Notes: generated from the letters alone by a model not told the origin. Counted from the stretch's first letter, positions 7,264 to 16,294 are shown. The stretch: DNA of 64,000 nt from an uncultured Lachnospiraceae bacterium (GCA_947177165.1 CAMWTP010000022.1:1-64000); one strand, 5' to 3'. Numbers and translations: made by a program.

Positions 7264-9798
7264 TTACAAATATTTCTTGAGCAGCTGTGTCAGCCGGTTC
7301 ACGTCTATCGGTTTTGCCACATGTTCGTTCATGCCGCATTCCAGACAATGCTGGATATCATCCGAGAACGCATCCGCGGTCATGGCAATGATTGGCAGGT
7401 TTGCATCCTCGCGCGGCAGGGCACGAATCGCCTTCGCCGCATCATACCCGTTCATCACAGGCATACGGATATCCATCAGTACCACATCGTAGAATCCAAT
7501 CTGTGACTGCTCAAACTTTTCGACACAGATCTTACCGTTCTCCGCACGCTCCAACTCAAATCCTGCTTCCGACAACAGATCCTCCGCAATCTCCCAGTTC
7601 AAGTCATTGTCCTCAGCCAAAAGGATTTTCTTGCCGACAAATTTCTGCACTTTCGCATCTTCATGTGTCTCCTCATGAGCAGTATCCATCATATAGCGCT
7701 TCAACCCCAGATACAGATTGGACTTAAACAGCGGTTTGGAAATAAATCCCTGAATACCGGCCTCCTTCGCCTCATCCTCAATATCACTCCAGTCATATGC
7801 GGATATAATCAGAATCGGAACCTTCTGCCCTAAGAGCTTTCTCATCTCACGTGCAGTATGTAAACCATCCATATCGGGCATCTTCCAGTCCAGAAGAACC
7901 ACTTCATAATCCTCGGCCTCCTCATGGCACTTCCTTACCATCTCCAGCGCCTTTTTCCCATTTGTAGCCCAGTGTGCACTAATCCCGATTTCTTTCAGCG
8001 AAGAGACAGCACTCAGGCAGAGATCCTCATTGTTGTCAACCACGAGCACTCTCCACGCAGGAAGCATCATGTCAGCCTCTCTAGTGTCTGCCTTCTCCAG
8101 ATCAAGCGTAATATGAAATTCGCTGCCCTCGCCCGGCGCACTCTGCAGACTGATTGTTCCCTTCATCGCCGTCACGATCGCTTTCGTGATCGCCATGCCA
8201 AGACCTGTTCCTTCAATCTTATTGACCTGCACCTGCTCTGCTCTGGTAAATGTATCAAAAATCTTTTCCTGAAACTCTTTTGTCATACCAATGCCGTTAT
8301 CCTTCACCCGGAAATGGCACCGCACATAACTTTCCCCGACCGACGATGCTTCCTGCTCCAGAAAAACCTTTACAGAACCGCCCTCCGGCGTAAATTTCAG
8401 CGCGTTGGATAACAGATTGATCAGCACCTGATTCAGGCGGACACTGTCACAGTGCACCTCTTCCGTAATAATATTCTGGATAAGGATATCAAAGTGCTGC
8501 TGCCTCGACTTCACCTGCGGCTGGACGATATTGACAATACTGTCCATCGTTTCGCGCAGTGAAATCTGACTCATATTCAAGGTCAGTTTGCCGCTCTCAA
8601 TCTTGGACATATCAAGCACATCGTTGATCAGTCCCAGCAAATGTTTGCTGGACAACGTTATCTTTGCCAGGCAGTCTTTCACACGTTCCGTATTGTCAAT
8701 ATTCGCAATCGCAATCGATGTCATGCCCACGATTCCGTTCATCGGCGTGCGGATATCATGACTCATGCTGGAGAGAAACTCGCTCTTTGCCTTGTTCGCC
8801 TTCGTGGCCTCTTTCCTGGCCCGGTCCAACTCCTCCATCTGCTGCTGTGACAATCTGTAATACAGGATAAAGATAACCAGCACGCCTGCAAGGATAAAGA
8901 GGCACATAATCAGCGTGATAAACTGACGCTCATCGCTCAAATTTTCCAAAATCCTGTCAAGCGTTCCGTGCGGCATCACAGAGATCAGATACCATTCCGA
9001 ATTCGTCAGGTGGGTGCACAGCAGATACTTATTTTCGCCATCCTCCTGAAACAACGTGGAATATTCAGCATTCTCACGCATCGCACTGCTCAGTTCCTCC
9101 ACGTAATCCTCCGCTGTCTTTCCATTGTAGTCAGAAAAATTTTGTCTGATATAGTTAAAATAATCCTCTTCCTTCCGGTTTCTCACCACATATGTGCCGT
9201 CAGGACGAATGATGAAGGAATACATCATCCCATCCCCATCATCCAGTGCAAGTACGCTCTCCAGCTGCCCCATAGGTGCCGCGGCTACGATTGCGGAACT
9301 GGTTTTTCCATTTTTCATGGGATACTCGGCATTGACCAGCATGCAGATTACTTTCCCCTTATCTGCACTCATGCCGGAAAACACGCGCAGGCTGCTGTCA
9401 CCCAGTACATTCCGAAAAGTAATCTCACTGTCATACTCCACATCGGAGCCGTAGATCGTCTCGCTCTCACCGTCCTCTGTGTAAAGTCCCAGATAGACAA
9501 AATTGCGCACCTGAGCACTCAATGCAAGCTGGTCAAACATGTCCTGGTCATACTCCACGGACTCGGGCGGATGTCTCTCGATAATGCCCTTTAACTCTGA
9601 AATCTGCATATCCACCACTACGTCAAACTTCTCCTGCATCTGTTTCACCATTGCAGACATATAGATCGAACCAATCTGATTGATTGCAACATTGCTCTTT
9701 CCAGCTATGATTGACGATAAAAAACCGACCATCACCATACATGCGATCGCCAACAGCGAAAAACCTATCAGCAAAAATTTTTTTATATTCCTTTTCAT
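7264..9798 (-). CDS. Hybrid sensor histidine kinase with two receiver domains
   Basis: 844 residues in the inner membrane. One transmembrane helix near residues 5-28, an extracellular Cache-like sensor of about 260 residues, and a second helix (ITLIMCLFILAGVLVIFILY) come first. A coiled linker leads to the HisKA box SHDIRTPMNGIVGM (His near 355), the ATPase with NLLSNALKFTPEGG, DNGIGM and GTGLGM, then two receivers: a first with LLDWKMPDMDG and a second with LMDIRMPVMNG and AKPID. No Hpt domain follows, so phosphoryl output must pass to a separate protein. ATG 9798 has AGAGGAAG upstream. A strong promoter lies at 9878-9905. The ligand is unknown; Cache domains commonly bind small metabolites. 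Confidence 0.9.
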   Translation of the reverse strand: MKRNIKKFLLIGFSLLAIACMVMVGFLSSIIAGKSNVAINQIGSIYMSAMVKQMQEKFDVVVDMQISELKGIIERHPPESVEYDQDMFDQLALSAQVRNFVYLGLYTEDGESETIYGSDVEYDSEITFRNVLGDSSLRVFSGMSADKGKVICMLVNAEYPMKNGKTSSAIVAAAPMGQLESVLALDDGDGMMYSFIIRPDGTYVVRNRKEEDYFNYIRQNFSDYNGKTAEDYVEELSSAMRENAEYSTLFQEDGENKYLLCTHLTNSEWYLISVMPHGTLDRILENLSDERQFITLIMCLFILAGVLVIFILYYRLSQQQMEELDRARKEATKANKAKSEFLSSMSHDIRTPMNGIVGMTSIAIANIDNTERVKDCLAKITLSSKHLLGLINDVLDMSKIESGKLTLNMSQISLRETMDSIVNIVQPQVKSRQQHFDILIQNIITEEVHCDSVRLNQVLINLLSNALKFTPEGGSVKVFLEQEASSVGESYVRCHFRVKDNGIGMTKEFQEKIFDTFTRAEQVQVNKIEGTGLGMAITKAIVTAMKGTISLQSAPGEGSEFHITLDLEKADTREADMMLPAWRVLVVDNNEDLCLSAVSSLKEIGISAHWATNGKKALEMVRKCHEEAEDYEVVLLDWKMPDMDGLHTAREMRKLLGQKVPILIISAYDWSDIEDEAKEAGIQGFISKPLFKSNLYLGLKRYMMDTAHEETHEDAKVQKFVGKKILLAEDNDLNWEIAEDLLSEAGFELERAENGKICVEKFEQSQIGFYDVVLMDIRMPVMNGYDAAKAIRALPREDANLPIIAMTADAFSDDIQHCLECGMNEHVAKPIDVNRLTQLLKKYL

Positions 9799-9877
9799 TG
9801 CACTTCCTCTTTTTGTGAGCACTTTCAAATCTCTTAATGTTCCCTATTCTCACTTATAAATTAGAACTTTAATTAAA

Positions 9878-9905
9878 ATTATACAATATATTCAAACAAA
9901 GTCAA
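9878..9905 (-). promoter_or_regulatory. Promoter of the hybrid kinase gene
   Basis: TTGACT (9900-9905) and a perfect TATAAT (9878-9883) are 16 bp apart on the minus strand, about 80 bp before the kinase start codon. Confidence 0.65.
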
Positions 9906-9928
9906 CAGCAGAATATTAACAGGAAGCC

Positions 9929-10399
9929 TTATAAAAGCTTTTCCATACCAATTTTCTGTGGGGTCAGTCCACAGCTCTCATAGAACCGCCTTGCTCCCTC
10001 ATTGCATGCCCACACGTTCAGCGTTACATTGTAGCAGCCCTGTCTTTTTGCGAAATCCAGCACGTACTCATACAGCGCTTTCCCCACATGCTGCCCCCTC
10101 TTTCGCTCATCGACACACAAGTCGTCAATGTATAAGGTCCTGATGTCTGTCAGGATATTGTCGTCTGTATGCTGCAAAAATACACAGAACACATAGCCCA
10201 GCACTGTCCCCTGCGCATCGACCCCCACAAAAATTGGTCTCGCGTCATCGCAAATCAGTGTCCGAAGTTCCTCGTCCGTGTACTTTTTCGTATCCCCCTT
10301 AAACAAATCGGGTCTGCCCTTGTGATGTACCATCAGCACCTGCCGGAGCAGACTGTTGATTCCGTCCATATCCTTCTCCTGTGCACGTCTTATATTCAT
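9929..10399 (-). CDS. GNAT-family N-acetyltransferase
   Basis: 156 residues with the full GNAT fold: N-terminal MNIRRAQEKDMDGINSLL, central strands VLGYVFCVF and LYIDDLCVDERKRGQHVG (the acetyl-CoA motif A, here R-x-x-G-Q-H-V-G-K-A), and C-terminal VTLNVWACNEGARRFYESCG. ATG 10399 follows AAAGGTG at good spacing; a GTG 12 bp earlier overlaps that site. The substrate cannot be told from the sequence. It lies downstream of the lysR gene on the same strand with a 90-bp gap. Confidence 0.85.
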   Translation of the reverse strand: MNIRRAQEKDMDGINSLLRQVLMVHHKGRPDLFKGDTKKYTDEELRTLICDDARPIFVGVDAQGTVLGYVFCVFLQHTDDNILTDIRTLYIDDLCVDERKRGQHVGKALYEYVLDFAKRQGCYNVTLNVWACNEGARRFYESCGLTPQKIGMEKLL

Positions 10400-10488
10400 T
10401 GTATCTTTCACCTTTCCAATTGATTATAAAATATCACAGCATCCACCAGGGAACTGTTGACAAATGGGTGCATAGTTATCATTATATT

Positions 10489-11385
10489 TCATTTTCCGGG
10501 AAATGACAATAAGAACGCAAGAAACTCTTTCTCGCACCGGCTCTGTCCCCGTTTTGCATCGTACAGTACACAGACAGATCTTGCCTCCATCTCCTCATAC
10601 ACGGGAATGCGGTATACACCGCCTGCCTCCAGCTCCGGCTCTGCCAGCTGTTCCGGCACATAGCCGATGCCCATATTATTCTGTATCATTGGCACCATCA
10701 GGTCAGACGTCGCAACCTCGATATCCGGCTTTAGCACCACACCGTTCCTCAGAAAAAAATCGCTTGTCATGTCATAGGTCACTGTATTTTTGCCGAGGCA
10801 CACCCACGGATAGCCGGACAGTTCCGTCAGGTGCCTTTTATTGCGCGTCAGATCAGTATAAGCACTCCCACAGATCAGCACGTCCTTAAATTCCAGTATT
10901 TTTTCGCTTCTGATAGGTTTCCGGATATAAAACGGACTGGTCACAACACTGATGTCAATCGCGCCTCTCATAAGCTCACTGACAGCATCTTTGGTGCTGT
11001 AATTGTAGATCTTAAAGCACACTTTGGGATTTTCCCGCTTAAATTCCTTCAATTTCTGAAACAGAATCAGGTGCAGCGCCGTCTCCGTCGTCCCAAGTAT
11101 GATCGTTCCCTCAACCAGCTTCCCGCCGCGGTTCAGCTCCTCCTCCGCAGCCTGTATCTGAAAGAAGGCCGCAGATATACGCTCATATAAATGTTCGCCC
11201 TTCTCGGTGAGTGTGATTCCCTTATTGCTCCGCAGCAGAAGCTGGCATCCAAGCGCACTCTCCAACAGCTTCATCACACGCGTCACATTGGGCTGATTGC
11301 TTCCCAATGCCTGCGCAGCTTTCGTGATATTGCGATACCTGGCTACATAGTAAAATACCTTGTAATACTCGTAATTAATATTCAT
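10489..11385 (-). CDS. LysR-family transcriptional regulator
   Basis: 298 residues, the normal LysR length. The N-terminal winged helix-turn-helix reads FYYVARYRNITKAAQALGSN then QPNVTRVMKLLESALGCQLL. The substrate-binding half contains GTIILGTTETALHLIL and VATSDLMVPMIQNNMGIGYV. It is divergent from a MATE transporter, with 153 bp between starts containing a large AT-rich dyad, the typical arrangement for a LysR activator of its neighbour. The inducer is unknown. Confidence 0.9.
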   Translation of the reverse strand: MNINYEYYKVFYYVARYRNITKAAQALGSNQPNVTRVMKLLESALGCQLLLRSNKGITLTEKGEHLYERISAAFFQIQAAEEELNRGGKLVEGTIILGTTETALHLILFQKLKEFKRENPKVCFKIYNYSTKDAVSELMRGAIDISVVTSPFYIRKPIRSEKILEFKDVLICGSAYTDLTRNKRHLTELSGYPWVCLGKNTVTYDMTSDFFLRNGVVLKPDIEVATSDLMVPMIQNNMGIGYVPEQLAEPELEAGGVYRIPVYEEMEARSVCVLYDAKRGQSRCEKEFLAFLLSFPGK

Positions 11386-11399
11386 TGCGCACCTTCCAT

Positions 11400-11463
11400 A
11401 TATATTTTATATTGCCAATATACAAAATATATATTTTTCATATTGTTTTTTTCTAATTATAAT
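11400..11463 (+). promoter_or_regulatory. Divergent lysR/MATE control region with AT-rich dyad
   Basis: An imperfect dyad at 11400-11432 (arms ATATATTTT(G)TATATT around GCC) suits a LysR-type tetramer. A perfect TATAAT at 11458-11463 reads toward the MATE gene, but there is no good -35 box at the right spacing, as expected for an activator-dependent promoter. Binding by the adjacent LysR protein is inference from position. Confidence 0.5.
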
Positions 11464-11538
11464 AGGTTAGGATCCATTCGTAAACAGCTTTGTAAGTATT
11501 TTTATGTAATATATTTTTAGAAAGGACTGATCACTTCC

Positions 11539-12948
11539 ATGAACAAAAATAGGAACAAGAATATGACCAAAACCTTAAACAAGGATTTGACCGTGGGAAA
11601 TCCGCAGACCGTCCTGTGGAAATTCTGTCTACCAATGTTTGGCAGCATCATCTTCCAGCAGCTCTACAATATCGCGGACAGCCTTGTCGCCGGCAGATTT
11701 ATCGGCGAAAATGCCCTCGCCGCCGTCGGAAACAGCTACAATGTGACGCTCATCTTTCTCGCGTTTGCCTTCGGCTGTAATATCGGCTGTTCTGTCATCG
11801 TGTCCCAGTTTTTCGGAGCCAAAGATTACAGCCGGATGAAAACTGCTGTCTACACAACCCTGATTTCGAGCGCTGTATTATGTGCAGTTCTGATGCTTCT
11901 GGGATTCCTGTTCTGCGATCCCCTGCTGGCACAGATGAAGACACAGCCGGAAATCATGGCGGATTCCGCCCTCTACATGGACATTTACATACTGGGGCTT
12001 CCGTTCCTTTTCTTCTATAATATAGCGACCGGAATCTTCTCTGCACTCGGGGACTCCAAGACACCGTTTTACTTCCTTGCCGCCTCGTCAACCTCCAACA
12101 TTGTGGTTGACATCCTCTTTGTCAAATGCTTTCACATGGGCATCGCCGGCGTCGCGTGGGCGACCTTTCTGTGTCAGGGGATCAGCTGCATCCTTTCTGT
12201 CATATTGGTTTTAAAAAGGCTTGCCGCGATCCAGACTGCCTGCGCGTCGGGCGTCCGTCAGCCCGCTGACACATCTCCTCTGGACGGCCGTGTGCATGAA
12301 AAAGCAGAGCTGTTCTCCCCAGCCCTGCTCAAAAAGCTTGCAGTGATCGCCATACCAAGTATCCTGCAGCAGTCCTTTATCTCTGTCGGAAATATCTTTA
12401 TCCAGAGTGTCATCAACAGCTTCGGCATCAGTGTCACTGCCGGATACTCCGCCGCTGTAAAGCTCAACAACTTAGTGATCACATCCTTCACCACACTCGG
12501 AAACGGTGTCTCAAACTTTACAGCGCAAAATATAGGAGCCGGCATTCCCGACAGAGTAAAGAGCGGTCTGCGCGCCGGACGCAAACTGGTCTGGTGCATC
12601 AGTGTCCCAATCGTGCTCTTATATATCTGCTTCGGACAATACCTGCTCCTGTTGTTTATGGATTCATCCTCCGCCGAGGCGCTGCTGACCGGAAAACAGT
12701 TCCTGTGGATTCTGTCTCCCTTCTACTTCGTCGTGTCCGCAAAGCTTGTGACAGACGGGGTACTCCGGGGCGCCGGCGCCATGAAAGCGTTTATGGCTGC
12801 CACCTTCACAGACCTGATTCTGCGCGTCATACTTGCCTTTGTTTTCTCGAGCCTGTTCGGCGCCGTCGGTATCTGGTGTGCATGGCCGATCGGATGGACC
12901 ATCGCGACCGGTATGTCTGTGTATTTCTACAAACGGATGAAATATTAG
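11539..12948 (+). CDS. MATE-family efflux transporter
   Basis: 469 residues with about 12 membrane helices in two related halves, each opening with the MATE pattern: LWKFCLPMFGSIIFQQLYNI with DSLVAGRFIGENALAAVG in the first half, and IPSILQQSFISVGNIFIQSV in the second. This class exports cationic or amphipathic compounds using sodium or proton gradients. AAAGGA lies 12 bp before the ATG. Divergent lysR suggests inducible expression. Its substrate is unknown. Unlike the MATE protein at 50873-52639, it carries no extra domain. Confidence 0.9.
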   Translation: MNKNRNKNMTKTLNKDLTVGNPQTVLWKFCLPMFGSIIFQQLYNIADSLVAGRFIGENALAAVGNSYNVTLIFLAFAFGCNIGCSVIVSQFFGAKDYSRMKTAVYTTLISSAVLCAVLMLLGFLFCDPLLAQMKTQPEIMADSALYMDIYILGLPFLFFYNIATGIFSALGDSKTPFYFLAASSTSNIVVDILFVKCFHMGIAGVAWATFLCQGISCILSVILVLKRLAAIQTACASGVRQPADTSPLDGRVHEKAELFSPALLKKLAVIAIPSILQQSFISVGNIFIQSVINSFGISVTAGYSAAVKLNNLVITSFTTLGNGVSNFTAQNIGAGIPDRVKSGLRAGRKLVWCISVPIVLLYICFGQYLLLLFMDSSSAEALLTGKQFLWILSPFYFVVSAKLVTDGVLRGAGAMKAFMAATFTDLILRVILAFVFSSLFGAVGIWCAWPIGWTIATGMSVYFYKRMKY

Positions 12949-12952
12949 CGTC

Positions 12953-13087
12953 TCAATGACACCCTTTGCACTTGCTGCAGTCGCCGCCGCACTGCAGCGA
13001 TTTTCCGCTCTTTTTGTCGCGAACCATGCTGCGCACAGCCAGACCGACTACTGCGAGCAGTATCGCCAGCGTAATCGCTGTTCCCAT
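12953..13087 (-). CDS. FeoB-associated Cys-rich membrane protein
   Basis: A 44-residue protein: one membrane helix (AITLAILLAVVGLAVRSM), a basic turn RDKKSGK, and a Cys-rich tail CGGDCSKCKGCH. This matches the small FeoB-associated Cys-rich family that follows feoB in many Firmicutes and may present ferrous iron to the channel, the role still being unproven. AAGGGGGA lies 7 bp before the ATG. It sits 101 bp downstream of feoB on the same strand, so it is the last gene of the feo operon. Confidence 0.88.
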   Translation of the reverse strand: MGTAITLAILLAVVGLAVRSMVRDKKSGKSLQCGGDCSKCKGCH

Positions 13088-13114
13088 ATAGAATCCCCCT
13101 TTCAGGTTATGAAG

Positions 13115-13152
13115 ACCCTGCGAGTTGAAGCAAGCGCTCCAATCCGCAGGGT
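13115..13152 (-). promoter_or_regulatory. Hairpin between feoB and its Cys-rich partner
   Basis: ACCCTGCG (13115-13122) and CGCAGGGT (13145-13152) form a perfect 8-bp stem with a 22-base loop. No T-run follows on the minus strand, so it is not a normal terminator. It may stabilise the feoB message or attenuate the small gene. Confidence 0.35.
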
Positions 13153-13188
13153 GTATCTATTTCTATTTACAGTTTATAATGACTCATG

Positions 13189-15348
13189 TTACTTGGCAAG
13201 CATTTTTCCGCCGCCATTGAATCTGAGTGTCGAGCTCTCCTTGTACGGTCTGACAAGCAGATAGATAAAGGCGAGCACAAATATAAATGCGATTACTGTG
13301 CCGAGCCCAAATGCGCCTGTCGTAACCAGCGTGCCGATCTGGTAAATACACATGGAAACAATATACGCCAGACCACACTGATAACCGATGGCAAACCAGA
13401 ACCACTTCGCATTGTTCATCTCTCTCTTAATAGCGCCCATCGCTGCAAAGCAGGGTGCACACAGCAGATTAAATACCAGGAATCCGTACGCTGCTACCGG
13501 CGTCATCACCGCTGCGAGATTTCCCCAGATTTCCGCTCCGTCCTCTGCAACCTCTGCAAAGCCAAACAACATACCAAATGTCGCCACGACATTCTCCTTC
13601 GCAATCAGACCTGTGACAGCTGCGACAGCCATCTTCCAGCCTTCGCCGCCCTGTGTCCAGCCAAGCGGTGCAAAAATCCATGCAATACCGCTGCCGATCT
13701 TAGCAAGAATACTCTCGTTGAGCTCCTCAATCATGCCAAATCCTTCGTCCACCCAGCCAAAGCTCATCAGGAACCACAATACGATTGTTGACAACAGAAT
13801 AATTGTGCCAGCCTTCCTGATAAAGGACCAGCCGCGCTCCCACATGCTTCTGAGCACATTGCCCACTGTCGGCATATGGTATGCAGGAAGCTCCATGACA
13901 AACGGTGCCGGATCTCCCGCAAACATCTTTGTCTTCTTTAAGATAATACCGGAACAGATAATTGCTGCAATGCCCACAAAATAAGCACTCCATGACACCC
14001 AGCCCGCGTTGTCAAAGAACGCGCCGGCTATCAGCGCGATGATCGGCAGCTTCGCACCGCAGGGAACAAACGTTGTCGTCATGATTGTCATCTTGCGGTC
14101 CCTGTCATTCTCGATCGTTCTCGACGCCATGACACCCGGAACACCGCATCCGGAACCGATCAGCATCGGGATAAATGATTTTCCAGAAAGACCAAACTTG
14201 CGGAAAATCCTGTCCATGATAAATGCCACGCGCGCCATATAACCGCAAGCCTCCAGAAATGCGAGGAATATGAACAGCACTAACATCTGCGGCACAAAAC
14301 CAAGCACAGCGCCGACACCGGCCACAATACCGTCAAGAATCAGTCCTGACAGCCAGTCTGCACAACCGATCGCCTCAAGTCCGCTCTCGATTGCAGGCGG
14401 TATGATTTCTCCGAACAGCACATCGTTTGTCCAGTCTGTCACAAATGCCCCCACCGTCGTCACTGATATATAGTATACAAGAAACATTACCACTGCAAAA
14501 ATAGGAAGCGCGAGCCATCTGTTCGTGACAATCTGGTCAATCTTATCCGATACGGTCATCTTATTCTTGTTCTTTTTCGTGATGCAGTCATTGATGATGC
14601 CCGAAATGTACACATACCGCTCATTTGTGATGATGCTCTCCGTGTCGTCGTCAAACGCCTCCTCCAGTTCCTTGATTTCACTGGTGACATCAGGAATATC
14701 GCGCATCAGGTTTGCAATCTTGTCATCCTTCTCCAGAAGTTTGACTGCAAAGAACCGTCTCTGCTCCTGCGGAATCTCTGATCCAAGCTTCTCCTCAACG
14801 GCGCTGATGATATCCTCCGCCTTCTCGCCAAATGTGTGAACTATTGGAAGCGCAGCCTTTCTCTTTGCCGCCGCAACGGCTTTTCTGACTGCCTCATCCA
14901 CTCCTGTTCCTTTCAATGCGGAGATCTCCACTGCCTCGCAGCCAAGCTTCTTAGAGAGCTTATCAATATGTACCTTATCCCCGTTTTTCTCCAGAATATC
15001 CGCCATGTTGACCGCCATGACAACCGGGATGCCAAGCTCCATCAGCTGTGTCGACAGATAGAGATTTCTCTCGATATTCGTGCCGTCCACTATGTTTAAG
15101 ATCGCGTCCGGTCTCTCGCCGATTAAATAATTTCTGGCAACAACCTCCTCGAGTGTGTAGGGGGACAGCGAATAAATGCCTGGAAGGTCCATGATGACCA
15201 CTTCCTTGTCTCCCTTCCACCTGCCCTCCTTTTTCTCGACTGTCACACCGGGCCAGTTTCCCACAAACTGGTTGGAACCAGTCAGCACGTTAAACAGTGT
15301 TGTCTTTCCGCAGTTTGGATTACCTGCTAGTGCTATTTTAACTGACAT
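13189..15348 (-). CDS. feoB: Ferrous iron transport protein B
   Basis: 719 residues. The cytoplasmic GTPase is at the N-terminus: GNPNCGKT (9-16), DLPG (54-57), NMAD (114-117). About eight membrane helices follow, from VSDKIDQIVTNRWLALPIFA on, with the paired Gate motifs around FIPMLIGSGCGVPGVMASRT and LCAPCFAAMGAIKREM, both carrying the conserved Cys residues. It imports Fe2+ under anaerobic conditions. It stands third after two feoA genes and before the Cys-rich partner. The start has AAGGAGTAAGG upstream. The operon promoter and a DtxR-like dyad lie at 16025-16056, with a second dyad 70 bp before this gene. Confidence 0.95.
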   Translation of the reverse strand: MSVKIALAGNPNCGKTTLFNVLTGSNQFVGNWPGVTVEKKEGRWKGDKEVVIMDLPGIYSLSPYTLEEVVARNYLIGERPDAILNIVDGTNIERNLYLSTQLMELGIPVVMAVNMADILEKNGDKVHIDKLSKKLGCEAVEISALKGTGVDEAVRKAVAAAKRKAALPIVHTFGEKAEDIISAVEEKLGSEIPQEQRRFFAVKLLEKDDKIANLMRDIPDVTSEIKELEEAFDDDTESIITNERYVYISGIINDCITKKNKNKMTVSDKIDQIVTNRWLALPIFAVVMFLVYYISVTTVGAFVTDWTNDVLFGEIIPPAIESGLEAIGCADWLSGLILDGIVAGVGAVLGFVPQMLVLFIFLAFLEACGYMARVAFIMDRIFRKFGLSGKSFIPMLIGSGCGVPGVMASRTIENDRDRKMTIMTTTFVPCGAKLPIIALIAGAFFDNAGWVSWSAYFVGIAAIICSGIILKKTKMFAGDPAPFVMELPAYHMPTVGNVLRSMWERGWSFIRKAGTIILLSTIVLWFLMSFGWVDEGFGMIEELNESILAKIGSGIAWIFAPLGWTQGGEGWKMAVAAVTGLIAKENVVATFGMLFGFAEVAEDGAEIWGNLAAVMTPVAAYGFLVFNLLCAPCFAAMGAIKREMNNAKWFWFAIGYQCGLAYIVSMCIYQIGTLVTTGAFGLGTVIAFIFVLAFIYLLVRPYKESSTLRFNGGGKMLAK

Positions 15349-15419
15349 ACCTTACTCCTTTCACCTGTATTCTTTTTTGTTTGCTATTCCTATTTAATAT
15401 TTTTATATACTTATTTTTA

Positions 15420-15433
15420 TTAGTTTTCACTAA
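15420..15433 (-). promoter_or_regulatory. Second DtxR-like dyad before feoB
   Basis: TTAGTTTTCACTAA is a 5-bp inverted repeat (TTAGT/ACTAA) with four bases between, resembling the dyad at the operon promoter. It lies in the 101-bp gap between feoA and feoB and may give feoB separate metal control. Similarity to DtxR/MntR-type boxes is from memory. Confidence 0.4.
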
Positions 15434-15449
15434 CTGTGCATCAAAAAAA

Positions 15450-15671
15450 TTATTCTACAACGATCATTTCCGCGTCCGCTTTCCTGAGCGACAGCTCATA
15501 ACCTCTGACAGTCACTTCCACCGGATCGCCCAGCGGAGCCACTTTGCGCACAAAGACCTCCACGCCCTTCGTGATTCCCATGTCCATAATTCTTCTCTTG
15601 ACAGGTCCCTCACCGCCAATCTTAGACACTTTTACGGTCTGCCCGCACTGCACTTCCTTTAGTGTTCTCAT
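15450..15671 (-). CDS. feoA: Ferrous iron transport protein A (promoter-distal copy)
   Basis: 73 residues, an SH3-like FeoA: MRTLKEVQCGQTVKV, then RRIMDMGITKGVEVFVRKVA and PLGDPVEVTVRGYELSLRK. FeoA proteins bind the FeoB GTPase domain and aid iron uptake. Of three in-frame ATG codons the one at 15671 is best, 6 bp after AGGAGG. It lies 50 bp after the first feoA and 101 bp before feoB in the same operon. Confidence 0.92.
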   Translation of the reverse strand: MRTLKEVQCGQTVKVSKIGGEGPVKRRIMDMGITKGVEVFVRKVAPLGDPVEVTVRGYELSLRKADAEMIVVE

Positions 15672-15720
15672 TTTCATCCTCCTCATTTCCTCATTGTCTA
15701 TGTGAATAGCCGCAGTGCAG

Positions 15721-15930
15721 CTAAACAACAATCTTGTTCGCCATATCCCTTCCAATGGCAACACGGGAATCCTTTACATTGACAATCATACTGCCGTTGA
15801 TATCGGAAACCACTGTAATGATTCCGCCAACCACAAAGCCGAGCTTCTCCAGAAACTGTCTCGTCTCCTCTTTTCCGCCGACTTTCTTGATCTCCAACGC
15901 CTCACCAACATTTGCCATGCTAAGCGGCAT
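15721..15930 (-). CDS. feoA: Ferrous iron transport protein A (promoter-proximal copy)
   Basis: 69 residues: MPLSMANVGEALEIKKVGG, FLEKLGFVVGGIITVVSDIN, GSMIVNVKDSRVAIGRDMAN. It has the FeoA beta-barrel pattern but is clearly diverged from the second copy, lacking its LGDP turn. Clostridial feo loci often carry two such genes. It is the first gene of the operon; its 5' leader of about 95 bases follows the promoter and dyad at 16025-16056. Confidence 0.88.
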   Translation of the reverse strand: MPLSMANVGEALEIKKVGGKEETRQFLEKLGFVVGGIITVVSDINGSMIVNVKDSRVAIGRDMANKIVV

Positions 15931-16024
15931 ACGCTCATCTCCTCTTTTTTGTGTGCACTTGTGTATCCATCGATATACAAATCTGTTTCACTTCTGATAC
16001 TTATATTACCATATCCTTATATTC

Positions 16025-16056
16025 GTTAGTATATGCTAACTTTTATTTGTTGTCAA
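16025..16056 (-). promoter_or_regulatory. feo promoter with overlapping metalloregulator dyad
   Basis: On the minus strand TTGACA (16051-16056) and TATACT (16028-16033) are 17 bp apart. The sequence GTTAGTATATGCTAAC (16025-16040), an almost perfect dyad, covers the -10 box. Arms of TTAG/CTAA are characteristic of DtxR-family (iron or manganese) operators in Firmicutes, so iron-dependent repression of feoAAB is the likely control. No such regulator gene is in the window. Confidence 0.72.
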
Positions 16057-16225
16057 TACCTTATTGCCATTTTTTCAAAGTTGCTGTCCCCCTATTTTTA
16101 TCCAAAGAGAATCAAACTTTTCCCTGCCCGCGCGCCAGACACCCGTCACATACTTCCTTTGGGTTCCCGTGTGCACAAAAAAAGCACATCTTGCAAATTT
16201 TCTTCACAAAATATGCCTTTCTTAG

Positions 16226-16283
16226 AAACTGTTCAGAGATTACCTGTGACATGTCATTGTCATGAGTAATTTCTGAACAGTTC
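16226..16283. repeat. Dispersed hairpin repeat, copy A
   Basis: A 58-bp element with perfect 11-bp terminal inverted repeats AACTGTTCAGA/TCTGAACAGTT and further internal pairing (ATTAC/GTAAT, TGACA/TGTCA). The reverse complement of the element at 30838-30894 shares its ends plus the inner blocks CCTGTGACA and GTAATTT. It lies just after the ldh stop and may act as that gene's 3' structure. The rest of 16057-16225 holds no gene I can support. Confidence 0.65.
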
Positions 16284-16294
16284 TTTAATTTACA

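Noticed and set aside
10447-10480. Half copy of the repeat (GGAACTGTTGACAAAT)
   Set aside because: Only one arm is present; could be chance.
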